Positions 17,616 through 27,274 of a stretch of 64,000 nucleotides of DNA are shown here, in pieces. The stretch is from a bacterium. GTDB taxonomy: Bacteria > Planctomycetota > Planctomycetia > Isosphaerales > Isosphaeraceae. Under the pieces are notes generated by a model. It saw only the letters and a program-made list of their open reading frames with translations, was not told the DNA's origin and did no database searches. The translations under genes were made by a program, and so were the position numbers. The first letter of the stretch is position 1, and the number at the start of each line of letters is the position of its first letter. The stretch lies in contig WGMM01000008.1 in the NCBI GenBank assembly GCA_016125085.1, forward strand, positions 124,001 to 188,000, read 5' to 3'.

Positions 17616-19109
17616 ATGCAACTGACCGAGATGAAGGCCGCGGAACTGGTGGCAGGCATCGCCGCCCGTAAGTTTTCGGCGGTCGAAGTGGCCCAGGCCT
17701 TTCTGAATCGCACCGAAAAGCTCAAGCACCTGAACGTCTACGTGCACCTTGAGCCCGAGGTCGTCCTCGACCAGGCGAAGGCTGTCGACAAGCGTATCGC
17801 CGCCGGCGAAAATCCCGGACCTCTCGCCGGCCTTCCGGTCGCGATCAAGGATCTGCTGTGCGTCAAAGGCGAGCCGACCACCTGCGGCAGCCGAATGCTG
17901 AAAAACTTCAGGCCGCCTTACGACGCCACGGTCATCGAAAAGCTCAAGTCCGCCGGAGCCGTGCTTTACGGCAAGGCGAACATGGACGAGTTCGCCATGG
18001 GCTCATCTACCGAGAACAGCTGCTACGGGCCGACCCTGAACCCCTGGGACACGAAGCGTATCCCGGGCGGATCCTCCGGCGGTTCGGCCGCGGCCGTCGC
18101 GGCGATGACGGCCCCCGTGAGTCTCGGTTCGGACACCGGCGGTTCGATCCGCCAGCCCGCGGCCCTGTGCGGCGTCGTCGGGCTCAAGCCAACCTACGGC
18201 CGTGTCAGCCGTTACGGGTTGATCGCATTCGCAAGTTCGCTCGACCAGATCGGCCCGTTCACCTGGGACGTGCCCGACATGGCCCTGATCATGGAGGCCA
18301 TCTCCGGCGGCGACTCACGCGACGCCACCTGCGTGCCTGATCCCGTGCCCAATTATTTGGCCGAGATCGAAAAGAAGCCTGAAAAGCTGCGGATCGGCAT
18401 CGTCCGCGAGTTCTTCGGCGAAGGGCTCGATCCCGAGGTCGAAAAATCGGTGCGAGACGCGATCGCCCTGTACGAAAAGCTCGGGGCCGAGATCAAGGAA
18501 GTTTCGCTGCCCCACTCGAAGTACGGTATCGCGGCCTATTACATCGTCGCTCCGGCCGAATGTTCTTCCAACCTGGCCCGCTATGACGGCACCCTGTTCG
18601 GGCACCGTTCCGCGGACTATTCGCCCGCCAACGACGACGAAAAGAAGCTGCCGGCCCTGGTGCGGATGATGATGGCCAGCCGGGCGGAAGGCTTCGGGGC
18701 CGAAGTCAAGCGGCGGATCATGCTGGGCACATATGCCCTTTCCGCCGGTTATGCCGACCAGTACTACAACAAGGCCCTGAAAGTGCGCCGGCTCATCCGG
18801 AACGACTTCGAAACGGCGTTCAAGGAAGTGGACGTCCTGATCGGCCCCACGACACCTACGCCCGCTTTCGCCCTGGGCGAAAAATCGGCCGATCCGCTGG
18901 CCATGTATCTTTCGGACATTTACACGATCACCACGAACCTGGCCGGCCTGCCGGGCCTGAGCATGCCATGCGGGCTTTCGTCCGGCGGTTTGCCGATCGG
19001 CCTGCAGCTCGTCGGCCCCGCCCTGAGCGAAGCGAAGCTGCTGCAGGTGGCCCGCATGTTCGAACGGGAAACGCCCTGGCACACGAAACGACCGAATCTG
19101 ACGGTCTGA
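17616..19109 (+). CDS. gatA: Asp-tRNA(Asn)/Glu-tRNA(Gln) amidotransferase subunit A
   Basis: 497 residues, full length for GatA. Amidase-signature catalytic triad is visible: Lys in VAIKDLLC, cis-Ser in the GGSSGGSAAAVA segment and the nucleophile Ser in SDTGGSIRQPA. The C-terminal GLPGLSMPCG and GLPIGLQL are also standard. The subunit hydrolyses glutamine and channels ammonia to GatB for transamidation of misacylated tRNA. The gene lies between gatC and gatB in the same orientation. Confidence 0.95.
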   Translation: MQLTEMKAAELVAGIAARKFSAVEVAQAFLNRTEKLKHLNVYVHLEPEVVLDQAKAVDKRIAAGENPGPLAGLPVAIKDLLCVKGEPTTCGSRMLKNFRPPYDATVIEKLKSAGAVLYGKANMDEFAMGSSTENSCYGPTLNPWDTKRIPGGSSGGSAAAVAAMTAPVSLGSDTGGSIRQPAALCGVVGLKPTYGRVSRYGLIAFASSLDQIGPFTWDVPDMALIMEAISGGDSRDATCVPDPVPNYLAEIEKKPEKLRIGIVREFFGEGLDPEVEKSVRDAIALYEKLGAEIKEVSLPHSKYGIAAYYIVAPAECSSNLARYDGTLFGHRSADYSPANDDEKKLPALVRMMMASRAEGFGAEVKRRIMLGTYALSAGYADQYYNKALKVRRLIRNDFETAFKEVDVLIGPTTPTPAFALGEKSADPLAMYLSDIYTITTNLAGLPGLSMPCGLSSGGLPIGLQLVGPALSEAKLLQVARMFERETPWHTKRPNLTV

Positions 19110-19194
19110 CGGCCGCGCCGGGAATCCAGGCCCCCGGTTGGGCCATCCCGGTACATTCATGAATCAACGACGATCCCACGCGAGTCGAAACAGC

Positions 19195-20694
19195 ATGTCC
19201 AGCGAAACCGCCAAGCCTTATACGATGGTCGTCGGGCTCGAAGTGCACGTACAACTGCAAACCGAGTCCAAGATGTTCTCATGGACGGGGACCGAATTCG
19301 GCCTGCCGCCCAACACGTTGTGCGATCCGGTCAACCTGGGCCTGCCTGGCACCCTTCCCGTGATGAACGGCAAGGCGTTCGAATTGGCCCTGAAAACGGC
19401 GATCGCCTGCGGCTGTACGATTTCGAAATACACGAAGTGGGACCGGAAAAACTACTTCTATCCCGACCTGCCGAAGAATTATCAGATCAGCCAGTACGAC
19501 CTGCCGTTTTCGCTGGGTGGCAGCCTGCCGATTCCGGCCGACAACGAAGGCAACGGCGGCAAAACGGTCCGGCTGACTCGGATCCACCTGGAAGAAGATA
19601 CCGGCAAGATGGTGCACACTTCGGGCCAGGAGTCGGAAGTCGACCTGAACCGGGCCGGCACGCCGCTTCTGGAGATCGTGAGCGAGCCGGACATCCGTTC
19701 GAGCGTCGACGCCCGGCTCTGCCTGGAAGAACTCCGGCTGACGCTGCGTTATCTCGGCGTTTCCGATTGCGAAATGCAGGAAGGCAGCCTGCGCTGCGAT
19801 GCCAACGTCAACCTGCATATCGACACGCCCGCCGGCAAAATTGCGACGCCGATCGTGGAGATCAAGAACCTCAACAGCTTCCGCTCCGTGGAACGTGCCC
19901 TCAATTACGAAGCCGAACGGCAGTATGCGAAGTGGAAAGAAGACGGGCTGACGATCAAGGACGCCCCCAAGGAAACACGTGGCTGGTCTGACCCGGACGG
20001 CGTCACCAAGCTCCAGCGCGAAAAGGAAACGGCGGCCGATTACCGCTATTTTCCTGAGCCTGACCTTCTGCCCGTCGTGGTCGACGATGCCTGGGTCGCC
20101 CGGTTGAAGGCCGAGATCGGCGAATTGCCGCGCGAGCGCCGCGAGCGTTTCGAAAAGGCATTCGGCCTCTCCGAATACGACGCCAACGTGCTCGTCGAAC
20201 AGGGCAAGGACGTCGCCGATTATTTCGACGCTGTCGTCGCCCGGACGGATCAATACAAGACCGCTTCGAACTGGATCCAGCAGGACGTTCTTCGTACGGC
20301 GAACGCGAAGGGAATCCGGGTGGCCGATTTCCCGGTCGCGCCCGAAACCCTTGCGGACCTGATCTCTCGCGTCGGCCGGGGCGAACTCAACACCCAGCAG
20401 GGCCGCGAAGTTCTGGGCAAACTGATCGAAGCCGACGGAACCGGCGATCTCGAAGCGATCATCGAGGCCGGCGGCTACAAGATGGTTTCCGACGAGGGCC
20501 CCATTCGCGAAGCGATCGAAGCGGCTCTGGCAGCCAATCCCAAAGCGATGGAAGACTTGAAGACCGGCAAGAAGAAGCCTGACGCGATCAAGGGCTTCCT
20601 TCGTGGGCAAGTCATGAAAGCCACAGGTGGCAAGGCGAACCCGAATCTGGTAGGTCAGTTGCTCGACGCCATGCTGTCCGAGCTGGGCGGCTGA
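19195..20694 (+). CDS. gatB: Asp-tRNA(Asn)/Glu-tRNA(Gln) amidotransferase subunit B
   Basis: 499 residues from ATG at 19195 (MSSETAKPYTMVVG); an earlier ATG at 19138 adds an unlikely Arg/Ser-rich tail. GatB landmarks: VGLEVHVQLQT, the KNYFYPDLPKNYQISQYD region, the LEEDTGK and RAGTPLLEIVSEPD motifs, and a C-terminal YqeY-like tail domain that binds tRNA. It activates the tRNA-bound Glu/Asp with ATP and receives ammonia from GatA. Full length. Confidence 0.95.
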   Translation: MSSETAKPYTMVVGLEVHVQLQTESKMFSWTGTEFGLPPNTLCDPVNLGLPGTLPVMNGKAFELALKTAIACGCTISKYTKWDRKNYFYPDLPKNYQISQYDLPFSLGGSLPIPADNEGNGGKTVRLTRIHLEEDTGKMVHTSGQESEVDLNRAGTPLLEIVSEPDIRSSVDARLCLEELRLTLRYLGVSDCEMQEGSLRCDANVNLHIDTPAGKIATPIVEIKNLNSFRSVERALNYEAERQYAKWKEDGLTIKDAPKETRGWSDPDGVTKLQREKETAADYRYFPEPDLLPVVVDDAWVARLKAEIGELPRERRERFEKAFGLSEYDANVLVEQGKDVADYFDAVVARTDQYKTASNWIQQDVLRTANAKGIRVADFPVAPETLADLISRVGRGELNTQQGREVLGKLIEADGTGDLEAIIEAGGYKMVSDEGPIREAIEAALAANPKAMEDLKTGKKKPDAIKGFLRGQVMKATGGKANPNLVGQLLDAMLSELGG

Positions 20695-20796
20695 CCGCGC
20701 TTCACCCCGATTTTCGCTTGCCCGATCGTATCGAATACGTTCGAACGGGCGCGACCCCTTGTCCGTCTCGAACGTATCGCTCTCCAGGACGAACTC

Positions 20797-21537
20797 ATGT
20801 CGACCGCGAATCCACGCCCATCGATCGCCGATCTGCCCCGCTACGAAGCCAAAGAACGGCGAGTGCTGGGCGTGATGATCGAAAAGGGCAAAACGACGCC
20901 CGACTATTACCCGATGACGCTCGCCGGACTGATCACAGGCTGCAATCAGAAGTCGAATCGAGACCCGGTCGTCACTTACGACGAAGACGACGTCGAGGAC
21001 ACGCTGGTCGACCTCCGAGCCAAGCATTCGGTCATCAAGATCGAAGGCCTCGGCCGCGTGCCCAAGTGGAAGCACAATCTCTACGAACTCTGGGGCGTTT
21101 CGAAGGCCGAGATCGCCGTTCTTGCCGAATTACTGCTGCGTGGTCCGCAAACCGAAGGCGAATTGAGAGCGCGTGCGGAACGGATGGAAAATACGCTCGA
21201 AGATCAGGACGCCCTGCATGAAGTGCTCGAACCCCTCAGGCAACGGGGCATTGTGCTGACGCTCTCCCCTCCCGGCCGCAAGCGGGGTGTCGTCGTGTGC
21301 CACGGATTTTATCCCGAGGCTGAGCTGGAAGCCCTGAAGGCCAAACACTCTGGCGGCGGCGACGACGACTACGAAGCTCCGCAGGCCGCCGAACGTGCCG
21401 CAGGCATAGCCCCACCAGCCCGGACGGAATTGAAGGCCGAATTCAACGAATTGAAAGAGACGGTTCAAGCCTTGACCGAGCGGCTGGCCGCGCTGGAAGG
21501 CCAGCTCGCCGAACTGCGGCGTGATCTAGGTGCCTGA
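20797..21537 (+). CDS. YceH-family (DUF480) winged-helix protein
   Basis: 246 residues. The core (about 10-170) matches DUF480/YceH: EAKERRVLGVMIEKGKTTPDYYP, GLITGCNQKSNRDPV and LLRGPQTEGELRARAERM, two winged-helix domains. A C-terminal tail (about 205-245) is a leucine/glutamate coiled coil (LKETVQALTERLAALEGQL), suggesting oligomerisation. Molecular function of the family is unknown. It follows gatB by about 100 bases. Confidence 0.88.
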   Translation: MSTANPRPSIADLPRYEAKERRVLGVMIEKGKTTPDYYPMTLAGLITGCNQKSNRDPVVTYDEDDVEDTLVDLRAKHSVIKIEGLGRVPKWKHNLYELWGVSKAEIAVLAELLLRGPQTEGELRARAERMENTLEDQDALHEVLEPLRQRGIVLTLSPPGRKRGVVVCHGFYPEAELEALKAKHSGGGDDDYEAPQAAERAAGIAPPARTELKAEFNELKETVQALTERLAALEGQLAELRRDLGA

Positions 21538-21621
21538 AATCGAGTCGAGCCCTTCGCCGATCATGGATGTCGCGCGAGATCGATCGCCTGAAACCGACAC
21601 GACTTGCCGGATCGAACGACC

Positions 21622-24528
21622 ATGAACGACGAATTTTCCCCTGCGGATCCCGAATCGAACGAAGCTCAGGCAAACCCGGGAGCCAGGACCGGGCCGAAGG
21701 TCTTCGTATTCGTCGACGGTGTCGAATCGGACCCGAAATACGTTGTCGACGGCCCCACGGCCACTTCCGTGTACGAAGCCTGGCGGCTCGCCTGGCATCC
21801 GGCCGTACTTTGCCGATTGGGTGCACTGCCCCGTTTGCTCAATTCGCCGCATGATCCGCCGAGCCCGGAACCGGGTGCGTTTTATGTCGCGCCCGGTCGA
21901 TTGCTGGACAAGCTTCCGACTTCGTTTCTGTCGCAGGCGGAAGATTCCGGGGCGGCCGTGATCGTCGCCAGCGAGGACACCCAGGCCAGCCTGGCCGAGT
22001 TCCTCAGAAGGCTCCGCGGCAGCGAGATTCCGGACGATTACGAAGCCAACGCCGAACTCGTACCTGACTTTCAGGCACTGGGAACAGCACGGCTCTGGCT
22101 GCATGCATGCACGATCGCCCTGGGGCATGTCGACGTCGTCAATCACGACGATCTCGCCACAGAAACCTTCGCAGCCGCCGATCGCTGGCGAGAAGGCGAT
22201 ACCGGCTCGGCCACGAACCATTTGAGAGCCGCCTTCGAAGTGCTGCTGCGGGCCCGCGAACGATTCTATCCGGTCGATTGCTGGCTGCTGGATCTGGTGC
22301 TGGTGCACAAGAACGGCGTCGGTCGTCATTCGGACCTCACACAGCTTCGCACGACACTGACCGACTCAAGTCCCAAAACGCTCGTCGGTGCGGCCGATTT
22401 TCTGGAATCACTTGCGGAGCACGGGCCTGACTTGATCGACTCAATTCGGAAGTGTGTCGACGCCGGTACGCTGGACATTGCCGGCGGCCCATTCGCGGAG
22501 CGGCCCGAGCCTCTTCTGCCGCTGGAAACGGTCCGCACGCTCTATCGCCACGGTGATGCCGTCTATCGTCGCCACCTCGACGACCGCAGCGTCGAAACTC
22601 TCTTCCACCGCAATTCCTCACTCTCGCCGGACCTGCCTCTGTTCGCCCGCCGTATGGGCTTCCGGTTCGGCATGCCGATGGCATTTGACGGTGGTAAGTT
22701 TCCGATCCGGCGCGAGTCCAAAATGCTTTGGGCAAGCCCCGACGGCACCACTCTGGAAGCCCTCACACGGGTGCCGACAGACACCGACGACGAACTGATG
22801 CCGCTGCGTTTCCCCTGGTCACTCGGCCAGTCGATGCGTGACGACCACGTGGCGATGGCCGCCTGGCTGGGCTGGCCCGCCGCTCAGCCGGCATGGCTTG
22901 AAGCACTTCGGAAAATCCAGTCGTATGCCCCGGTCTTCGGCCGGATGGTCACCGCCGGCGACTTTTTCGCCCAGACGGACCGCCCGTTCGACACGATGAC
23001 GCCCGATATTGATGCTTTCGACGACCACGGGCTGGAAAACGCTCTGGCGTCCGATGAGTCGAATGCCGTGAGCCGGCTGGATGCCGACTTTTCCGCACGC
23101 GGAGTTTATGACGGGCTCTCGTGGATGCACACCCTCGCCCGCTCGCTGGACGCCGTCATCCCCGACGTTCTGAAAGTCGAATCCTTGCTGGCAAGCGAAT
23201 CGACCGACCCCGCCGCCGTCAGCGACGCCGCCGCCCTGGCCCGGAAGCTCGGTGAATCGATCGCCCCGACGATTCTGGAAGACGCCCCCACGGGAACACC
23301 CGGATCGCTCGTCTTCAACCCCTGCGCAGTGGCCAGGCGGGTGCCCGTCGTGCTCGATTCTGCCGCGCCTGATTTGAGGCTCTGCCCTTCGGTGAAGGCG
23401 GCCCAGTTTCTTGCGGAAGGGACACTGGCCGTCGTCGACCTGCCCGCCAACGGCTATGCCTGGGTGCCCCATTTCGCGAATGTCGACGACCCGCTGACTC
23501 CGATGGGGCAATTGAAATTCGACTTCGAAAACGCCGAGATCATTCATCCTTCGGTCGTCGTGGCCATCGACAAGCGCACCGGCGGAATGAAGGGTATTCG
23601 CCGCCCCGGTGAGCCCCGCGCGCGGATGGGTCAGCAATTGGCCGTCGTCGGAGCCTCAGGCGAAGACGCAGTCGTGATGATCGCCGAAGGTGAGCCCGAC
23701 GTGGCCTACGGAGGCCCGGCAAAGCTGGAAGTGCGCACGCGTGGCCGCATCGTCGACCCGTCCGACGAATCACGCACCGTGGCCCGGTTCGAACAGGTCA
23801 TCACGGCTTATCTGGGCCGCCCGACGCTCGGCCTCAAGATCGATCTGACCGAGGTCGACGAAAGCTTCGTCTCGGCCACCCATGCAGCCGCCTCGCCCCG
23901 GGGGCGTGCCCTGGTCTGCCGCTGGGCCTGGCGTGAATCAGCTTCCCGTATGCGACGGCTCACACACCTTCAGGCCCATCCGACGACGGCGAAGTATCCG
24001 ACGACATCCGAAGCGATCGAGCTGAGCCACGATGGCAAGCGAGTGACGATCGTGCCGCTGGGGATGCCTTATCATCAGCGGCATGGCGAACGGATGCTGG
24101 ACACTGTGCTCGTGACCGGCAGGGAATCGAAGCGTTCTTTCGAAATCGACCTTGTGCTCGACCTGGAATTCCCGCATCAGGCGGTAGTCGACAGGCTGAC
24201 GCCGCCGATCGTCGTGCCTGTCCGTACCGGTCCGCCGAAAACAGGCCATCAGGGGTGGTTCTACCACATCGACCACCGCAATGTGGCAATGACGAAATTG
24301 GAATATCACCCGGCCGGTACTGAAGGCCGCGGCCCGGCGATCGTCTTTCACCTGCACGAAACAGCCGGCCGCGCGGCCCGCACTCGATTGAGATTGATGA
24401 CCCCGCCGAGCTTCGCCAAGCAGATCGACGATCGGGGCCAGACAGTGCTTGACTTGACAGTCACCGACGACGCCGTGGATATCGACCTGACACCCTGGGA
24501 AATCGCCCGGATCGAAGTGGGGCTGTAA
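21622..24528 (+). CDS. Glycoside hydrolase 38-like protein lacking canonical catalytic motifs
   Basis: 968 residues from ATG at 21622; a TTG six codons earlier is less likely. An N-terminal region of about 250 residues has no recognisable motif. Residues about 290-380 read like the nucleophile region of alpha-mannosidases: ETLFHRNSSLSPDLPLFARR then MGFRFGMP, but the expected Asp-Pro-Phe-Gly-His type nucleophile motif is replaced by RNSSLS. The usual N-terminal metal-binding His-x-Asp is also not seen. The C-terminal half resembles GH38 beta domains: LVFNPCAVARRVPVV, then KRTGGMKGIRRPGE and a long beta-sandwich. I therefore call a GH38-like fold with probable loss of classic activity. No signal peptide. 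The alternative is an unrelated carbohydrate-processing family. Confidence 0.55.
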   Translation: MNDEFSPADPESNEAQANPGARTGPKVFVFVDGVESDPKYVVDGPTATSVYEAWRLAWHPAVLCRLGALPRLLNSPHDPPSPEPGAFYVAPGRLLDKLPTSFLSQAEDSGAAVIVASEDTQASLAEFLRRLRGSEIPDDYEANAELVPDFQALGTARLWLHACTIALGHVDVVNHDDLATETFAAADRWREGDTGSATNHLRAAFEVLLRARERFYPVDCWLLDLVLVHKNGVGRHSDLTQLRTTLTDSSPKTLVGAADFLESLAEHGPDLIDSIRKCVDAGTLDIAGGPFAERPEPLLPLETVRTLYRHGDAVYRRHLDDRSVETLFHRNSSLSPDLPLFARRMGFRFGMPMAFDGGKFPIRRESKMLWASPDGTTLEALTRVPTDTDDELMPLRFPWSLGQSMRDDHVAMAAWLGWPAAQPAWLEALRKIQSYAPVFGRMVTAGDFFAQTDRPFDTMTPDIDAFDDHGLENALASDESNAVSRLDADFSARGVYDGLSWMHTLARSLDAVIPDVLKVESLLASESTDPAAVSDAAALARKLGESIAPTILEDAPTGTPGSLVFNPCAVARRVPVVLDSAAPDLRLCPSVKAAQFLAEGTLAVVDLPANGYAWVPHFANVDDPLTPMGQLKFDFENAEIIHPSVVVAIDKRTGGMKGIRRPGEPRARMGQQLAVVGASGEDAVVMIAEGEPDVAYGGPAKLEVRTRGRIVDPSDESRTVARFEQVITAYLGRPTLGLKIDLTEVDESFVSATHAAASPRGRALVCRWAWRESASRMRRLTHLQAHPTTAKYPTTSEAIELSHDGKRVTIVPLGMPYHQRHGERMLDTVLVTGRESKRSFEIDLVLDLEFPHQAVVDRLTPPIVVPVRTGPPKTGHQGWFYHIDHRNVAMTKLEYHPAGTEGRGPAIVFHLHETAGRAARTRLRLMTPPSFAKQIDDRGQTVLDLTVTDDAVDIDLTPWEIARIEVGL

Positions 24529-24568
24529 TCACGGCGACCAGAAGTATCCGCGAGATCGAATTCCGAAT

Positions 24569-25987
24569 TCAACCATTCTCGAATTCAAGAGTGTCCTGGT
24601 TGAGCGGATCATCAGTAACTTCTTGAGGGGCAGGCATTTCGCCGCTATCGTATTCAATTCGTTTCCGTTTCAGAAACTTGGCCACGTTCCGGGCGGAGCC
24701 GATGCGCAGAGCCCTTTCTGACCTTCGCTTCGACATCAGTCGGCTGACCAGGTCCACGAACCATGCTGGCGTATCAGGTGCGAAATCATGAATGGGCCGC
24801 GGAGTTTCGGACATCACTTTGCGCAGAATTGCCATCGTGTTACCAGCTTCGAACGGCGGTCGGCCTGTGGTCATTGTGTACATCACGCTCCCCAGGCTGA
24901 ACAGGTCGGATACGAAACTGATCGTCGACCGCCCTTTGGCCTGCTCAGGTGACATAAAAACCGGCGTGCCGTGGATCTCGTCCGACTCACTGATGCAGGC
25001 TTCGTAAGTGACCCGAACCAGCCCGAAATCCGTAATTTTGATGACAGGATTCGCCCCTGAGGCGATCAGGATATTCGGCGGTTTGATGTCGCGATGCACG
25101 AGCTTCGCGTCATGGGCTGCGGCGATCCCTTCCGCAAGCTGACGCGAAAATTCGAGCACCTCGGTGAATGGCAATGGACCTCGATTTTTGATGTGCTGGT
25201 GCAGCGTCACTCCGTCCACGAATTCCATGATCAAATACGGCAGCGGCTTTTCTTCGACGTTGTAGACCCGAACGACATTGTGGTGGTCAACCTGAGCCCC
25301 GGCACGAGCTTCACGAAGAAATCGACGCCGGGCCGGCGCGGAATCGCCGACGTTCGGCTTAAGAACCTTCACGGCCACGTTTCGATGCAGACGTGTATCG
25401 AACCCAAGAAACACCGATCCGTAGGCTCCCTCGCCCAGCAGACGCACGATTCGGTGATTGCCCAGCATCCCAAGAGTCTCGGGAGCGTCCGGGGGATCAA
25501 GATACGTGAACCGGGGAATCGGGATTTCGTCGTCGGAAAGGTCGGGCCCGGAATCTTGAACGCTCTTCGATCTCAACACGGACATGTCGGACATCATCGG
25601 TTCCGAACGAAAAGGATCGTCGGTCAAGCATTCGTTTCGCATTCGATCCAGAGCATCGAGCGTGGCGTCGATCGACGCATCCTTCATGCCTCGAAGCGCC
25701 AGACCGAAACTTGAAGAAAAGGGCCGCACAGCTTCGAAAAGGCAACTGAGAGGATCGATCGCTGGTGCGGACAGATTTCCGATGACCAGTCGCTCGATCA
25801 CGCCACGATCGTCCGTTTCGAGCGCATCCAGGTCGACCAGAATATCTCCGATCGAGAGCGTCTTGTTCGCGACCCATGTCTTAAGGGCGATGAAGAAATC
25901 TTCGGATCGAATGTATCCGTAACGGATCGCGAGAACACCGAAGTGCAATTGCCGGTCGAACGAAATCGTCGAGTCGGAAGAACTCAT
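24569..25987 (-). CDS. Ser/Thr protein kinase
   Basis: 472 residues from ATG at 25987 (MSSSDSTISFDRQ); upstream in-frame starts to 26155 give a low-complexity extension. An N-terminal helical region (about 1-120), recurrent in planctomycete kinases, precedes a complete Hanks kinase: GEGAYGSVFLG, VAVKVLKP, HRDIKPPNIL, TDFGLVR and GTPVFMSPEQA. No membrane span after the kinase domain, so it is likely cytosolic; the tail is basic then acidic. All catalytic residues are present, so it should be active. It is convergent with the GH38-like gene (40 bases between stops). Confidence 0.9.
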   Translation of the reverse strand: MSSSDSTISFDRQLHFGVLAIRYGYIRSEDFFIALKTWVANKTLSIGDILVDLDALETDDRGVIERLVIGNLSAPAIDPLSCLFEAVRPFSSSFGLALRGMKDASIDATLDALDRMRNECLTDDPFRSEPMMSDMSVLRSKSVQDSGPDLSDDEIPIPRFTYLDPPDAPETLGMLGNHRIVRLLGEGAYGSVFLGFDTRLHRNVAVKVLKPNVGDSAPARRRFLREARAGAQVDHHNVVRVYNVEEKPLPYLIMEFVDGVTLHQHIKNRGPLPFTEVLEFSRQLAEGIAAAHDAKLVHRDIKPPNILIASGANPVIKITDFGLVRVTYEACISESDEIHGTPVFMSPEQAKGRSTISFVSDLFSLGSVMYTMTTGRPPFEAGNTMAILRKVMSETPRPIHDFAPDTPAWFVDLVSRLMSKRRSERALRIGSARNVAKFLKRKRIEYDSGEMPAPQEVTDDPLNQDTLEFENG

Positions 25988-26320
25988 GGAGCGGTGTCTC
26001 CGCGGTGGGCGGAAAGCGGACGAATCGACGGGGCATGATTGAGGCGGCGAAGCCGTGAGCGAAGCCGGCGTCATCTTAGCGGTATCAAGCACTTCCGGAC
26101 AGAGGGCCGAATCGAAAAACTGAAGATCCGCATCAGGTCGATCGAATCCAGCCATCTTGTCCGGCGCACCGGCAATGTTGCGAATTCACGGGTACACAAA
26201 CGGAATTCCCGGGTTCATCCGCAGCGAGATCGTAAATTGAGCAGGCAAAACGATCGGGACGTGCGGATTCTCCCCGAAATCCATTGAAGAGACCTTCGCC
26301 AGATCTCTTCCGATCACGAA
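25988..26320. other. Intergenic region between the kinase and thuA-like genes
   Basis: 333 bases upstream of the kinase start; both flanking genes are on the minus strand. Short open frames occur but lack Shine-Dalgarno or codon support. It probably contains the kinase promoter; no motif is convincing. Confidence 0.4.
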
Positions 26321-27109
26321 TCAGGGTTTTGACTTGCGGTGCGGTTCGGCGACATGGTCCGTGCCCTGCAGAACCAGCTTCATGAATGAGGGATTGGCAA
26401 GCGGCTCGTTTTTGTCCGGACCGAAATCACGGTGACCGAAAACGGTGTGAAACACGCGGCCCTTGCCGTAATCCAGCACCCAGGCGACCGGCCATGTCTG
26501 TCCTTCCACCTCGACCACCGCCAGTGGCTCGATCGGCCGCTTCATCTGCAGATGGTAATAGAGTTCGTCCTTGAGAGTGAAGTCGGTGATATCTCTGGTG
26601 ACAGGGTGATCCTTGCGGGCGATCTTCACCTGGAACTCGCCTTTTTTGGTTTTCGAATCGGGAAGGCCGATGTGAGAAAACACTCCGCCCAGCATGTCGC
26701 GCCATTCAGGCAGCCAGTCAGGTGCCGCGTTGTCGGCGCCATGAATCGAAACGTAGCCCTTGCCGGAATGAACGAAATCCAGAAGAGCCCTCTGCTGATC
26801 TTCGGTGAACTTGAATTCCGGGTCGCGTCTGTCGACGTGTACGATCAGCACATCGTATTTGGCCATCCCCGGTGACGTCAGGATGGAGCCGTCCTCGCAG
26901 ATAGTCACCTCGTACCGTCCGCTGTCTTCAAGCCCCCGAGCCAGTACCAGCGCCTGGTCACGATAACCGTGATGCTGGCGGGCACCGCCGGACAACAGCA
27001 GTACCTTGACTCCGTCAGGGGCCTTTTTCTGAGCACTGGCGGGCATCGTGAACGTGAGAATCATCAGGACGGCAAAAGCGGCGAAGCGATGCGGGCTGCG
27101 GGCCAACAT
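26321..27109 (-). CDS. Exported ThuA-domain (trehalose-utilisation-like) protein
   Basis: 262 residues from ATG at 27109; the N-terminus MLARSPHRFAAFAVLMILT with ASAQ is a Sec signal peptide, which fixes this start over the much longer upstream frame. The mature protein is a ThuA domain with the glutamine amidotransferase-like fold: KVLLLSGGARQHH, DVLIVHVDRRDP, GYVSIHGADNA and GRVFHTVFGHRD. ThuA proteins are linked to sugar catabolism but lack the class I amidotransferase cysteine; in planctomycetes they are abundant and exported. Divergent to the next gene with 165 bases between starts. Confidence 0.88.
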   Translation of the reverse strand: MLARSPHRFAAFAVLMILTFTMPASAQKKAPDGVKVLLLSGGARQHHGYRDQALVLARGLEDSGRYEVTICEDGSILTSPGMAKYDVLIVHVDRRDPEFKFTEDQQRALLDFVHSGKGYVSIHGADNAAPDWLPEWRDMLGGVFSHIGLPDSKTKKGEFQVKIARKDHPVTRDITDFTLKDELYYHLQMKRPIEPLAVVEVEGQTWPVAWVLDYGKGRVFHTVFGHRDFGPDKNEPLANPSFMKLVLQGTDHVAEPHRKSKP

Positions 27110-27274
27110 ACGTGCAAGTCCTTGCTGCGGATTGAGATCACGGGAATGAATCGGTCGCGTGACTGTGCGAGCGGATCCCCGCACACTATCATGAGTGGAA
27201 AGCGATCGCAAGGAATGTTCCCGCCGATCGCATTCCCGAAGAGTCTCCAGACCGATCGAACGAGGGTTACGACA

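Noticed and set aside
19279..21075. 598-residue open frame on the minus strand
   Set aside because: Antisense to gatB and the DUF480 gene; no family features.
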